Assembly: GCF_010119385.1 (NCBI RefSeq) | Contig: NZ_VFIE01000019.1 | Location: forward strand, 324,302-388,301 | Direction of reading: 5' to 3' | DNA: 64,000 bases | Source: Nesterenkonia haasae | GTDB taxonomy: Bacteria > Actinomycetota > Actinomycetes > Actinomycetales > Micrococcaceae | Part shown: in pieces, positions 1 to 8,929 of the stretch | How the letters are laid out: each line of letters starts with the position of its first letter | How positions within the stretch are numbered: position 1 is the stretch's first letter | Notes under the pieces: generated by a model | Seen by the model: only the letters and a program-made list of their open reading frames with translations | Told to the model about the DNA's origin: nothing | Database searches by the model: none | Made by a program: the position numbers and the translations under genes

Positions 1-1001
1 GCGAGCCACTTCTGTACCGGCAGATCCGCGATCACCGGCGCATCGAGCTCAGCACGCACATCAGCTGCACTCCATCCAGGCGCAGCTGAACCATTGACCG
101 CGACCCACGGTCGGGTCTGCGGCACAGCACTGATGAGATCGCGGGCTGCATCCACCGCTCGACGTGATGGCCGCACGATGATCAACAGCTCGTCGACCTG
201 CTCCCCAAGGCTGACCAGCGCCTCAGTCTGCTGGCCGCTGTCAATGACCACGACGTCGTATGCGCGCCGACCGGCGACCACAGCCGCACGCAGTCGGGAA
301 TCCGCGCGCGGACCAGCGGCCGACCCCGTCAGGAGACCGATTCCTTCCCACAGCGGGACGGCTTCGCGCAGTTGGTTCGCCGACAGGTCGCCTTCCACAG
401 AGGTCAACTCCTGCCAGTTAAGGCCACCTCCGCTGAGCCTGCCCTCGCTCTGCGCGGTGCGGACCAGATCGGCGATTCCACTGCCCGGGCCACCGACAGA
501 GTCCACCATCAATGAACTCACACCACGAGAAGCCAATTCGGCGGCGCAGAGATAAGCAAACGTGGTCGCGCCCACTCCTCCGACCGATCCTGCCACGGCG
601 AGCACCCGGCCCTGGGACCGGTCGAGGACCTTGGTTGAGAGGTGCTCGGTGAGCCATTTCTCTCCCGCCGGCAGGGGGACTGGCCGCAGACCAGGGGCTT
701 CCGCGGCCGCTTGCCAGACTGACTCTGCATCATGTCCCACCAGGAGACACCGCTCAGCCAACACCGCGGTGCGTGGAACTGTCTGCGTTGAGCAGAGGAC
801 GGCCACGGCCGCTTCAGCGATTGCGCTCTCCACGTGAGCCCACCGGTGGCGGATCTCTAGCCGGGCTCCCACGACTGCGGCAATCAGTGCAATGTCATCG
901 CGCAGACGTTGGTCGGCAGCCACAAGGAGCAGCACCGGTTCTTCGGACGTTTCGCGGTGTGGGGACCCTGGACGTGGGGTGGCTCGTCCATTCCGTGTCA
1001 T
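1..1001 (-). CDS. ssd: Septum site-determining protein Ssd / CpaE-like ATPase (3' part off window)
   Basis: The reverse strand is open from an ATG at 1001 through the left edge, so the C-terminus is missing. The N-terminal ~110 residues form a degenerate receiver-like segment (LLLVAADQRLRDD). A MinD/ParA-type P-loop region follows with a deviant Walker A (AGSVGGVGATT, no classical lysine), then VDSVGGPGSG and VVVIDSGQQ in Walker B position. This layout is that of the actinobacterial Ssd/CpaE family (Rv3660c), membrane-associated MinD-like proteins next to tad pilus genes that influence septation. Such genes normally precede tad/flp genes, which would lie to the left. No strong Shine-Dalgarno precedes the ATG. 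Family assignment is good; the exact role is inferred. Confidence 0.8.
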   Translation of the reverse strand, partial: MTRNGRATPRPGSPHRETSEEPVLLLVAADQRLRDDIALIAAVVGARLEIRHRWAHVESAIAEAAVAVLCSTQTVPRTAVLAERCLLVGHDAESVWQAAAEAPGLRPVPLPAGEKWLTEHLSTKVLDRSQGRVLAVAGSVGGVGATTFAYLCAAELASRGVSSLMVDSVGGPGSGIADLVRTAQSEGRLSGGGLNWQELTSVEGDLSANQLREAVPLWEGIGLLTGSAAGPRADSRLRAAVVAGRRAYDVVVIDSGQQTEALVSLGEQVDELLIIVRPSRRAVDAARDLISAVPQTRPWVAVNGSAAPGWSAADVRAELDAPVIADLPVQKWL

Positions 1002-1136
1002 AGCACTCAGCGTGCTGGTGCAAGGGCACCCGGCAGGCAGTCAGCGGCGCTGCTGTGGAATCTCCCGCGTGTGGGCGTCTGACCCTTCACCCTGTGGAGA
1101 ACTCTGAATGCGTTGAACCCCCGCGTGGGCTCACCT

Positions 1137-2729
1137 TCAGCCGGTCTCGAGGTCCCGCCGGGACATCAGCCCGACGGACAGAAGCAGCAGGAACCCTCCG
1201 CCTGCCGCCAAAACGGCAAGAGCCCAGCCATTGATGTCCTCCTGAGGCAGCTGCCCCACCAGATGAAGCGGAGAGATATCACGCGCCCACCCGGGAAGCT
1301 GCAGCGTCTCCGCCAGGAAGCCGACCGTGGCGATCCAACCCACCAAGGCCCATCCAAGAACTGTCCATCGTTGGCCCATTGAGCGCAGCAGAGCAGCCAC
1401 CGCGGCCACGAACACTACCGGCACCGCGTACCCGAAACCCACCTTCATCGCTGTGGCCAAAGCCGCAGGCTCAGCCATCACAGTCCAGGTCACCAACCCC
1501 AGGGCCACAGAACCCAGAACCAGGACCACCACCGCTGAGGCGCCGACCACACTCCACCATCCCAGCCAGAAGCGCTTTCGTGAGATGCGAGCAGCCAGCA
1601 CAGTCCCGAGTCGACCGCTCGACTCTTCCGAGATCAGTCGACTCATACCCTGAACCGCCGTCGCTGTGGCAGCCAAGCAGATGACAACCACCGCCAGACT
1701 GGTCACCACATCGCTGCCATCGTCCACGCCCAGAGCCTCAAGCATGGTGGGGTTAGCATCGACCAACTCAGCCATCTCCTGGGTCAGGAGGCCGAACACG
1801 CCTCCCCACAGCATGGCAGTCACGGCCCACGCGAGGACCATAGCTCGGTTGAGCCGCCAACTCAGACCCATGGCAGTACTGAGGTATTCCCGCCCCCGTT
1901 CAGGTCCGGCAGAGGCAGCAAGGATGCCGGCACCAAGGTCGCGCCGAACAGCAATGACAGCGGCCCCGGACAGTAGCACCACGGTGCTCACCAGGAAGGC
2001 GAACAACGGCCATACCTGAGGTTCACTGAAGGGGCGGAACTCTGCGAACCAACCCAACGGGCTGGCCCACACCGCGTCCCACCCGGAACCGTCGATCAGC
2101 GCCCGGACCAGGAACGCTGCGGTGACGGCCGCCAGTCCGACCAAATAGCCCGTGCGGGCCGATTGGGCCACCTGGCCCAGCAGGAGACCCAGGCTGGCGA
2201 AACACAGCATGAGCGCGGCGGTGCCTGCTGCGTACCAGCCTGCCCCGGCTGGGGGCAGACCGACCCACACGGTCCCGGCGAACGTTAACACCCCTATGGC
2301 CGTCATCGTGACCAGAACTGTGAGCGACGCAGCGGCCAGCGGGGCCAACCGTCCCACACGTGTGGCCGTCATCAACTCAGTGCGCCCGGCCTCCTCTTCA
2401 CGGCGAGTGTGCCGGATCGCCAAGTGCACAGCCAGGAGCGGAAACAGCAATTGACCAAGGAATCCCACCTCATAGGCGGTGATGCCCCCAATGGTGTCCA
2501 GACCGTAGCCTCGCCCATTGAACGCTTGGGAGGCAGGCGATTCACCCAGTGTGGCCTCATACTGTTGCCGCTCAGCCAAGCTCGCGTAGAGCGAATCAAT
2601 CGATAGGGCGACGGCTGTAATCAGCCCGGCGACCAGCAGGGTCGTGCCGAGAATGCCCAGCCAGCCGGACCGCAGACTCAACCGCAATAAGCTCAACACG
2701 CCGGTCAATGACAATGAGGCACTCGTCAT
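1137..2729 (-). CDS. ABC-2 type exporter permease (TnrB3-like, polyketide-antibiotic exporter family)
   Basis: 530 residues with about twelve hydrophobic segments, arranged as two six-helix halves. The cytoplasmic loop after the first helices carries the charged motif RHTRREEEAGRTELM, typical of the tetronasin-exporter (TnrB3) permease family; a related segment (RLISEESSGRLGTVL) recurs in the second half. It pairs with the ATPase just upstream: the ATPase stop and this start overlap as ATGA at 2726-2729, implying translational coupling. The pair would form an efflux pump for an amphipathic drug or polyketide-like compound. The substrate cannot be read from sequence. The divergent TetR gene is the probable regulator. 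Confidence 0.85.
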   Translation of the reverse strand: MTSASLSLTGVLSLLRLSLRSGWLGILGTTLLVAGLITAVALSIDSLYASLAERQQYEATLGESPASQAFNGRGYGLDTIGGITAYEVGFLGQLLFPLLAVHLAIRHTRREEEAGRTELMTATRVGRLAPLAAASLTVLVTMTAIGVLTFAGTVWVGLPPAGAGWYAAGTAALMLCFASLGLLLGQVAQSARTGYLVGLAAVTAAFLVRALIDGSGWDAVWASPLGWFAEFRPFSEPQVWPLFAFLVSTVVLLSGAAVIAVRRDLGAGILAASAGPERGREYLSTAMGLSWRLNRAMVLAWAVTAMLWGGVFGLLTQEMAELVDANPTMLEALGVDDGSDVVTSLAVVVICLAATATAVQGMSRLISEESSGRLGTVLAARISRKRFWLGWWSVVGASAVVVLVLGSVALGLVTWTVMAEPAALATAMKVGFGYAVPVVFVAAVAALLRSMGQRWTVLGWALVGWIATVGFLAETLQLPGWARDISPLHLVGQLPQEDINGWALAVLAAGGGFLLLLSVGLMSRRDLETG

Positions 2730-3679
2730 GACTCTCCGACCGCCGAATCGGCTCCTCCACGGCTGTGACCGCTGTCCTGGTAATGCTCCAGGAACAACTG
2801 CTCCAAGCTCGGCGGACGGACCACCAGGTCAGTCGGTGCGGCTGCGGTGACAGCTGCTACGGCCTCGGGCATCGCAGCGTGAGTGGCAACTAAGCGTAGG
2901 CGCACACCGTGTGGATGGTTCTCGAATCGCAGATCAGTGACCCCGTCGATGTCCTCCAGTCCCGGGGGTCGTCGCCCGGTCGTTGCCTCAACGGTCGTCA
3001 ACGTGCCCGAACGCAGCTGTTCCAATGTTCCCGTGGAGACAGTCTTCCCGGACCGGATAATGGTGACCCGGTCGCATAGTGCTTCCACTTCAGCCAAAAT
3101 ATGGCTGCTGAGCAGCACTGTTCGACCTTCTCGGTTGAGTTCGGTGATCACCTTCTGGAAGACCGCTTCCATGAGTGGGTCCAACCCGGAAGTGGGCTCA
3201 TCGAGGATAAACAGCTCGGCGTCGCAGGACAGCGCGGCGACCAGTGCCACTTTCTGCCTGTTCCCTTTGGAATACGTGCGGGCACGCTTGGTGGGATCCA
3301 GTTCGAACCGCTCCACCAGCTCATCGCGGCGCCGGGAGTCCATGCTCCCTTGGAATCCACCCAGTACGTCGATGCACTCACCACCAGAGAGTCCCGGCCA
3401 CAGGGAGGTGTCCCCGGGGACATAGGCCAACCGACCGTGGATCTGGACAGAGTCCTTCCACGGGTGCATGCCGAAGACTTCGGCCTTCCCTGCGTTGAGG
3501 CGCAACTGCCCAAGCAGGGCCCGGATGGTGGTCGACTTCCCCGCCCCGTTGGGACCCAAAAACCCGTGCACTTCACCTTCAGCGACACTCAGGTCAAGGC
3601 CGTCGAGAGCGCGGAAGGCGCCGAAGGCCTTGACGAGACCCTGCGCCTGCACCAGATTTTCTGACAGTGACTCTCTCAT
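2726..3679 (-). CDS. ABC transporter ATP-binding protein (drug/antibiotic exporter)
   Basis: Canonical ABC ATPase: Walker A GPNGAGKST, signature region YSKGNRQKVAL (a degenerate LSGGQ), Walker B LFILDEPTSGLDP, H-loop SSHILAEVEALCD. A ~90-residue C-terminal domain follows, as in DrrA-like drug-exporter ATPases. An in-frame GTG at 3688 adds three residues; I prefer the ATG at 3679, but neither has a clear ribosome site. It is coupled to the permease by an ATGA overlap. A half-site of the TetR-type palindrome (TGACAGTCACT) covers the start region, so regulator binding could block expression directly. Confidence 0.9.
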   Translation of the reverse strand: MRESLSENLVQAQGLVKAFGAFRALDGLDLSVAEGEVHGFLGPNGAGKSTTIRALLGQLRLNAGKAEVFGMHPWKDSVQIHGRLAYVPGDTSLWPGLSGGECIDVLGGFQGSMDSRRRDELVERFELDPTKRARTYSKGNRQKVALVAALSCDAELFILDEPTSGLDPLMEAVFQKVITELNREGRTVLLSSHILAEVEALCDRVTIIRSGKTVSTGTLEQLRSGTLTTVEATTGRRPPGLEDIDGVTDLRFENHPHGVRLRLVATHAAMPEAVAAVTAAAPTDLVVRPPSLEQLFLEHYQDSGHSRGGADSAVGES

Positions 3680-3701
3680 GACAGTCACTTTACACGATAA
3701 G

Positions 3702-3718
3702 CTGACAGTGACTGTCAG
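3702..3718. promoter_or_regulatory. Probable TetR operator (17-bp palindrome)
   Basis: CTGACAGTGACTGTCAG is a perfect dyad with 8-bp arms around a central G, in the 53-bp gap between the divergent ABC operon and tetR genes. Related half-sites recur at about 3661-3670 and 3679-3690. Position and symmetry suggest the site through which the TetR protein represses both transcription units. Confidence 0.7.
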
Positions 3719-3732
3719 TTAGGGAGATGTGA

Positions 3733-4371
3733 ATGACGACGACGCCGCCAGGGGCCGCCTCAGTCAGCGCTGGGGACGTGCCCCCACCGCCTCCCCTGCC
3801 GTTGCGTGAACGCAAGCGGGCAGCGACTATGCGGCGCATCCAGAACACGGCGATGTCTCTGTTCGCACAGCATGGGTTTGACGCGGTCACCATTGAGCAG
3901 GTCAGCGACGCTGCTGAGGCCTCCCCCAGCACGGTGTACCGATACTTCGGCACTAAAGAGCGTCTGGTGCTCCACGATGAGTTCGACAATCAGGTCTTCG
4001 CCGGCTTGGCGCACTTCATCAAGCAGGGTCTTTCACCGTGGGATGCTGTGCATGCCGCACTTGAGCTCATCCAGGAAGATCACTTTGTGGAGGAAGCCGA
4101 AGGCACGCTGGCCCGGACTGAGCTCTTCTTTGCCAACCGTTCCATTCAGTCGGCGGCTTTTCTCCTAGTCGACGACACCGTCGAAGAGCTGGCCCGCATG
4201 CTTGCAGAGACCGGATCGTGGTCGCGGGCGCAGGCTCGGGTCATCGCCAGTTCCATCATTTGGCCCCTCATCAGCATCCTGAAGAACTGGTACCACGACT
4301 CCGAACGCCCCTTCAGCGACCACGTCAAAGAGGCGATGGCCACTCTTGATTCCATCCGGCCGAGACCCTAG
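3733..4371 (+). CDS. TetR family transcriptional regulator
   Basis: 212 residues. The N-terminal DNA-binding domain (about residues 30-80) has the TetR helix-turn-helix: TAMSLFAQHGFDAVT, then EASPSTVYRYFGTKERLV. The C-terminal ligand-binding domain is unassigned. The ATG is preceded by GGGAG at good spacing. It is divergent from the ABC exporter with a palindromic operator between them, so it is probably a ligand-relieved repressor of the exporter and of itself. The proline-rich first ~25 residues are a non-conserved leader. Confidence 0.9.
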   Translation: MTTTPPGAASVSAGDVPPPPPLPLRERKRAATMRRIQNTAMSLFAQHGFDAVTIEQVSDAAEASPSTVYRYFGTKERLVLHDEFDNQVFAGLAHFIKQGLSPWDAVHAALELIQEDHFVEEAEGTLARTELFFANRSIQSAAFLLVDDTVEELARMLAETGSWSRAQARVIASSIIWPLISILKNWYHDSERPFSDHVKEAMATLDSIRPRP

Positions 4372-4385
4372 AGCAGGAGCTCTAG
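4368..4385. terminator. Short hairpin spanning the two convergent stop codons
   Basis: CTAGAGC-AGGA-GCTCTAG is a perfect 7-bp stem with a 4-base loop. It contains the TAG stops of both the TetR gene (+) and the NUDIX gene (-). Its location makes it a compact bidirectional terminator candidate, although no T-run follows. Confidence 0.4.
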
Positions 4386-5239
4386 CGGCTCCGTCGGAAC
4401 TGCCGCGGGTCGATCTCCCGGTCCCGGTCCCACTCCCCGGCCCAGCCCAACCGAGTGAGCATCCGGTCCAGCAGTGTTCCCGTGAAACCCCATACGAAAG
4501 CTCCGGTGTGCTGGAATTCGTATGTGGCACCTGCGGCCTGCGCATGCGGCTGGGCGTTGACCGATGGGTACCCGCCGTCGCCGCTGAGCCCGTAAAGGAA
4601 TGCCGGTGATGGCAATCGCGGACCTCGGTGGACCACCACAGCGGTGTACCGATGTGCCGGCTCCACCAGATCAGAGACGCGGGTTCTCAGCACGCGAGAT
4701 ACCTCTCCCGTCTGCGGGGCGAGCGGACCCGGGTCCTCCGCTACTGCGATCACGGGGGTGACGTTGAAGCCGCTGGCCAAGATGGGTGCCACCGGCAGTG
4801 TGCCAATCACTGTGGCTCGGGAGGGGTCTAGTCCCGTCTCCTCATGAGCTTCCCGCAGGGCAGTGCCGGGCAGATCTGCGTCCGATTCCTCTGCCCCACC
4901 GCCGGGGAACGCGATCTGTCCCGGATGCTTGGCCAACTCCGGACTGCGCTCCGTCAGCAGAACGTGAGGACCGTCCTCCGCCATCCAGAACAGCGCCAAG
5001 ACCGCGGCCTCCCGGGAGGTCTCGGTGATGCTCATATGCCGGTGAACTTCCGTTGAGGGAACACCCCACCACCAAACACCCGACGACGCCTCCTCTGGGT
5101 TCCGTGCCACATACTCCCCACCGAGCCCCACCAACCCTGTGAGTGACTCGGTGAGTTCCGCATAAGTCTGCGGCAGTCTGCCAGCGCCCGTGGCGCCAGG
5201 GCCCGGGCGGGCGTCGTCGTGCGGGGATGTATTAGGCAC
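4382..5239 (-). CDS. NUDIX hydrolase, probable coenzyme A pyrophosphatase (NudL-like)
   Basis: The NUDIX box is visible as FPGGGAEESDADLPG followed by TALREAHEETGL, with the one-residue-longer spacing of the CoA pyrophosphatase subfamily. Such enzymes cleave CoA and its derivatives to 3',5'-ADP and phosphopantetheine. The reading frame is open far upstream, but the GTG at 5239 (285 aa) is the sensible start: it overlaps the nth stop by 8 bp and has an AAGG-type site before it. The nth-NUDIX pair in the same order as Rv3674c-Rv3672c supports the call. Confidence 0.85.
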   Translation of the reverse strand: MPNTSPHDDARPGPGATGAGRLPQTYAELTESLTGLVGLGGEYVARNPEEASSGVWWWGVPSTEVHRHMSITETSREAAVLALFWMAEDGPHVLLTERSPELAKHPGQIAFPGGGAEESDADLPGTALREAHEETGLDPSRATVIGTLPVAPILASGFNVTPVIAVAEDPGPLAPQTGEVSRVLRTRVSDLVEPAHRYTAVVVHRGPRLPSPAFLYGLSGDGGYPSVNAQPHAQAAGATYEFQHTGAFVWGFTGTLLDRMLTRLGWAGEWDRDREIDPRQFRRSR

Positions 5240-6011
5240 TGAGTGGGTACCCTTCAGCCTGAAGCTGGCGGCGGGTGTACCCGGCCAGGAACTTCTGGTG
5301 CAGGTCTTCACGTCCGGGCGCCAGCTCATACTTCAGCAACTGCTGCGCGGCCTCGGCATCGGTCTCACCTGCGCCGTAGCTGGGGCACAAATGCGCTACC
5401 GGGCAGGCACCGCATGCCGGACGTCGGGCATGACATATCCGGCGGCCGTGATAAACCAGCCGTTGACTCAGGTCGGTCCAATCCTTGGGTTCGAACAGCT
5501 CCGCGACCGCGTGTTCGACCTTTACCGGGTCGGTGTGCTCCGTCATGCCCAACCGCCGGGCCAGGCGCCCGAAATGGGTGTCCACGGTCAATCCTGGCCG
5601 GCCGAACGCACTGCCCAGCACCACGAAAGCGGTCTTGCGGCCCACCCCGGGAAGCTTGACCAACGCATCCAGATCGGCTGGGACTTCCCCGCCGTGCTGT
5701 TCCACCAGGGCGTTCGACAGCCCGAGCAGCGAGCGGGTCTTGGCCTGGTAAAAGCCGGTGGGACGGATCAGCTCGGCAAGTTCAGCCTCCTCCGCTGCTG
5801 CCATAGCGGCGGCGTCAGGGTAGCGAGTGAAGAGCTCCGGGGTGATGGAGTTGACTCGGACATCGGTGGTCTGAGCAGACAGCACCGTGGCCACCAGCAG
5901 CTCGAACGGGTTCGTGAAGTCCAGTTCTGCCACTGCATAGGGGTAGGTCTCGCCCAGTATCCGGTTGACCTTGCGTACCCGGCGCTTTTTCCCGATCAGA
6001 GTCTTATCCAT
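5232..6011 (-). CDS. nth: Endonuclease III, DNA glycosylase/AP lyase
   Basis: Base-excision repair enzyme removing oxidised pyrimidines and nicking at abasic sites. Visible features: LLVATVLSAQTTD, helix-hairpin-helix LPGVGRKTA with the catalytic lysine, catalytic aspartate in VDTHFGR, and a C-terminal [4Fe-4S] motif C-x6-C-x2-C-x5-C (CHARRPACGACPVAHLC). An upstream ATG at 6020 exists, but the ATG at 6011 has AGGA at suitable spacing. It is co-transcribed with the downstream NUDIX gene (8-bp overlap). Confidence 0.95.
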   Translation of the reverse strand: MDKTLIGKKRRVRKVNRILGETYPYAVAELDFTNPFELLVATVLSAQTTDVRVNSITPELFTRYPDAAAMAAAEEAELAELIRPTGFYQAKTRSLLGLSNALVEQHGGEVPADLDALVKLPGVGRKTAFVVLGSAFGRPGLTVDTHFGRLARRLGMTEHTDPVKVEHAVAELFEPKDWTDLSQRLVYHGRRICHARRPACGACPVAHLCPSYGAGETDAEAAQQLLKYELAPGREDLHQKFLAGYTRRQLQAEGYPLSA

Positions 6012-6158
6012 TGCACCCATCCTAAGCGGCGCTCCACGCCCTCACGCACGCGGGTGCACCGTCACTGGTTCCCACTCATCGGCCCAAATCAACCGTTCAT
6101 CTGTGATGCTGGCCACTCTGCCATGACATCCTCGCCTGATTGCGTGGTCCCGCGCTAT

Positions 6159-6174
6159 TGTGAGCCTAGACACA
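6159..6174 (+). promoter_or_regulatory. Candidate Crp/GlxR-type binding site upstream of acs
   Basis: TGTGAGCCTAGACACA matches the Crp/GlxR consensus TGTGA-N6-TCACA at 9 of 10 defined bases. It ends 27 bp before the acs start codon, and a Crp-family gene lies 4 kb away. GlxR of corynebacteria is known to act on acetate genes; control here is inferred. Confidence 0.55.
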
Positions 6175-6201
6175 GCCGTAAAGCTCAAGGAGGTACATTC
6201 C

Positions 6202-8190
6202 ATGACCACCACACCTGATGCTGAAGCTCAGACCTTCCCACCAAGCGATGCGTTCGCGCACGACGCCGTAGCCACGGCTGAGAAATATGCCGCCGCTAAG
6301 GCCGACCGACTCGGTTACTGGGCGGACCAGGCACGGGCCACCCTGAGCTGGGACACCGACTTCACCGAGACCCTTGACTGGTCAGAGGCGCCCTTCGCCA
6401 AGTGGTTCGTCGGTGGTGAGCTCAATGCTGCCTACAACTGTGTGGACCGGCATGTTGAGGCCGGAAACGGCAGCCGGGTAGCGCTCTACTTTGAAGGCGA
6501 ACCGGGAGACACCCGGGAGATCACCTATGCGGAGCTGAAGGATGAGGTATCGCGGGCCGCCAACGCCTTCGAATCCCTCGGCGTCGCCAAGGGTGACCGG
6601 GTCGCGATTTACATGCCGATGATCCCCGAGACGGTGGTCACCATGCTGGCCTGCGCCCGGATCGGTGCCATCCACTCCGTGGTCTTCGGCGGCTTCAGTG
6701 CAGACGCCCTGCGCTCCCGCGTTGACGACGCCGAGGCCAAACTCGTGGTGACCGCCGACGGCTCCTACCGCCGCGGCAAGCCGTCACCATTGAAGCCCAA
6801 CGTCGATTCTGCCCTGGCCAGGCCGGGGCACACAGTGGAGAACGTCGTCGTCGTCCAGCGCAATGGCGAAAACGTGGACATCGAATCAGAGCGCGACATC
6901 TGGTGGCATGACCTGGTGCCTCAGCAGTCCGCTGACCACACCTATGTTCCGCACGATGCCGAACACCCACTGTTCATCCTCTACACCTCCGGAACCACAG
7001 GGAAGCCCAAGGGCATCCTGCACACCACCGGGGGGTATCTGACGCAGACCGCCGTCACGCACCGGGACAGTTTTGACCTGAAGCCCGAGCAGGACGTCTA
7101 CTGGTGCTCCGCCGACGTCGGGTGGGTCACCGGTCACAGCTACATCGTCTACGGGCCGATGGCCAATGGCACCACACAGGTGATCTACGAAGGCACTCCG
7201 GACACCCCGCATAAGGGCCGGTTGTGGGAGATCGTGCAGAAGTACGGGGTCACCCAGTTCTACACCGCACCCACCATGATCCGCACCTGCATGAAATGGG
7301 GCCGGGAGATCCCCGATGAGTTCGACCTCAGCTCAGTGCGCGTGCTCGGCACTGTGGGCGAGGCCATCAACCCTGAAGCATGGATGTGGTTCCGCGAGGT
7401 GATCGGCGCCAACAACGGACCGGGCAAACCGCCTAAGGAGCACCCGGCACCCATCGTGGACACCTGGTGGCAGACCGAGACTGGCGCACATATGATCGCG
7501 CCGCTGCCCGGAGTGACGCACACCAAACCAGGTTCCGCGCAGACCCCAGTGCCCGGGGTAGAAGTCGGCGTCGTGAACGAAGAGGGCAAGCCCCTCGGCA
7601 ACGGCGAGGCAGGCCTGCTGGTCATCAACGAACCATGGCCGGCGATGCTGCGCGGTATCTACAAGAACCCCGACCGGTACAAGGAGACCTACTGGTCCCG
7701 CTTCGGAGATTTGTACTTCGCGGGCGACGGCGCCCGGTACGACGACGACGGCGATATCTGGCTCATGGGCCGGGTTGACGATGTCATGAACGTCTCCGGA
7801 CACCGCCTGTCCACCACGGAGATCGAATCCGCACTGGTCGCGCACGAGGCCGTGGCCGAGGCTGCCGTGGTCGGCGCGAAGGATGCCACCACCGGTGAGG
7901 CCGTCGTCGCCTTCGTCATGCTCACCGGCTCGGCCGCGGAAGCGACATCCGATACGGAAGCCCTGGAGCAGCAACTGCGTCAGCACGTGGGCCACGAGAT
8001 CGGCCCTATCGCCAAACCACGCAACGTTCTGGTGGTGCCGGAGCTGCCGAAGACCCGTTCGGGCAAGATCATGCGGCGGTTGCTGAAGAACGTTGCCAAT
8101 GGTGATGAGGTAGGTGACGCCTCCACCCTGGCTGATCCTTCCGTTATGGAGAAGATCGCCGACGATATGCGCGCCAAGCACGCCAGCTGA
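6202..8190 (+). CDS. acs: Acetate--CoA ligase (acetyl-CoA synthetase)
   Basis: 662 residues, the usual length. Activates acetate to acetyl-AMP, then acetyl-CoA. Adenylate-forming motifs are present: [12 protein letters not shown] (P-loop), a WWQTETG motif in the active site, [13 protein letters not shown] (hinge), and the C-terminal [11 protein letters not shown], whose lysine (residue 622) is the classic acetylation-controlled catalytic residue. The start is the ATG at 6202, 8 bp after AAGGAGG; a longer frame from 6160 lacks a ribosome site. It is monocistronic, with a strong hairpin after the stop. Confidence 0.96.
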   Translation: MTTTPDAEAQTFPPSDAFAHDAVATAEKYAAAKADRLGYWADQARATLSWDTDFTETLDWSEAPFAKWFVGGELNAAYNCVDRHVEAGNGSRVALYFEGEPGDTREITYAELKDEVSRAANAFESLGVAKGDRVAIYMPMIPETVVTMLACARIGAIHSVVFGGFSADALRSRVDDAEAKLVVTADGSYRRGKPSPLKPNVDSALARPGHTVENVVVVQRNGENVDIESERDIWWHDLVPQQSADHTYVPHDAEHPLFILYTSGTTGKPKGILHTTGGYLTQTAVTHRDSFDLKPEQDVYWCSADVGWVTGHSYIVYGPMANGTTQVIYEGTPDTPHKGRLWEIVQKYGVTQFYTAPTMIRTCMKWGREIPDEFDLSSVRVLGTVGEAINPEAWMWFREVIGANNGPGKPPKEHPAPIVDTWWQTETGAHMIAPLPGVTHTKPGSAQTPVPGVEVGVVNEEGKPLGNGEAGLLVINEPWPAMLRGIYKNPDRYKETYWSRFGDLYFAGDGARYDDDGDIWLMGRVDDVMNVSGHRLSTTEIESALVAHEAVAEAAVVGAKDATTGEAVVAFVMLTGSAAEATSDTEALEQQLRQHVGHEIGPIAKPRNVLVVPELPKTRSGKIMRRLLKNVANGDEVGDASTLADPSVMEKIADDMRAKHAS

Positions 8191-8203
8191 GGCCCGCCGA
8201 GCA

Positions 8204-8246
8204 CTGTGGGGCGCACGGAGGATTGAACCCTCGGTGCGCCCCACAG
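8204..8246 (+). terminator. Strong hairpin terminator after acs
   Basis: CTGTGGGGCGCAC (8204-8216) pairs perfectly with GTGCGCCCCACAG (8234-8246), a 13-bp stem; GAGG/CCTC inside the loop can extend it. No T-run follows, as is common in actinobacteria. Confidence 0.75.
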
Positions 8247-8321
8247 TCGTCGAGTAGTCTGTCCACAGGCGTGCCGGGATCCCGGCGAAGCCGCATATGA
8301 ATTGGGAAGCGAGCAAAATTG

Positions 8322-8762
8322 ATGAGTGGTCGACTGCTGATTGTGCACGGACCGAACCTGAATCTTCTGGGTACCCGCGAGCCGGATATTTACGGCACAG
8401 AGACTCTAGAAGACGCCAATGCGGTGTGCCGTGCGGCCGCCGACGCGGGAGGTTTTGCCGTCGACATCGTGCAGTCCAACCACGAGGGCGCGCTGGTGGA
8501 CGCCATTCAGGCCGCCCAGGGCACGGCTGTCGGCATTGTCATCAATCCCGCTGCTTATACCCACACCTCGGTGGCGATCGCCGATGCGCTGGCCGCTGTG
8601 GGCCTGCCGGTGGTGGAGGTGCACCTGTCGAATGTGCACGCCCGCGAACCGTTCCGCAGCCACTCCTACGTCTCTCCGCACGCTTCAGCGGTGATCGCAG
8701 GCGCAGGAATTGAGGGGTATCGCTTCGCCGTGGAACACCTGGCTGCAGTGCTGAGCGACTAG
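8322..8762 (+). CDS. aroQ: Type II 3-dehydroquinate dehydratase
   Basis: 146 residues, the standard size for the dodecameric type II enzyme of the shikimate pathway. Signatures: [13 protein letters not shown], with the catalytic tyrosine in the following [27 protein letters not shown]; the [15 protein letters not shown] histidine segment; and [15 protein letters not shown]. The frame includes a TTG one codon upstream, but the ATG at 8322 is the natural start. It stands alone between the acs terminator and the convergent marP. Confidence 0.95.
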   Translation: MSGRLLIVHGPNLNLLGTREPDIYGTETLEDANAVCRAAADAGGFAVDIVQSNHEGALVDAIQAAQGTAVGIVINPAAYTHTSVAIADALAAVGLPVVEVHLSNVHAREPFRSHSYVSPHASAVIAGAGIEGYRFAVEHLAAVLSD

Positions 8763-8929
8763 CGGATCGTGCTGGCAGCTGTCGTCGTCTGAGCGCTCGT
8801 CGATGCTCCTAATCAAATTACCCAGCGTTATGGACTTCACCCGCCGCTATAGCGAGGTGTGAGTGCGAAAACGCTGTGTCATTCCGCTGAGCTGGCTGGT
8901 CGGGACTTTCTGAGCGCCCGGGGCTGTGC

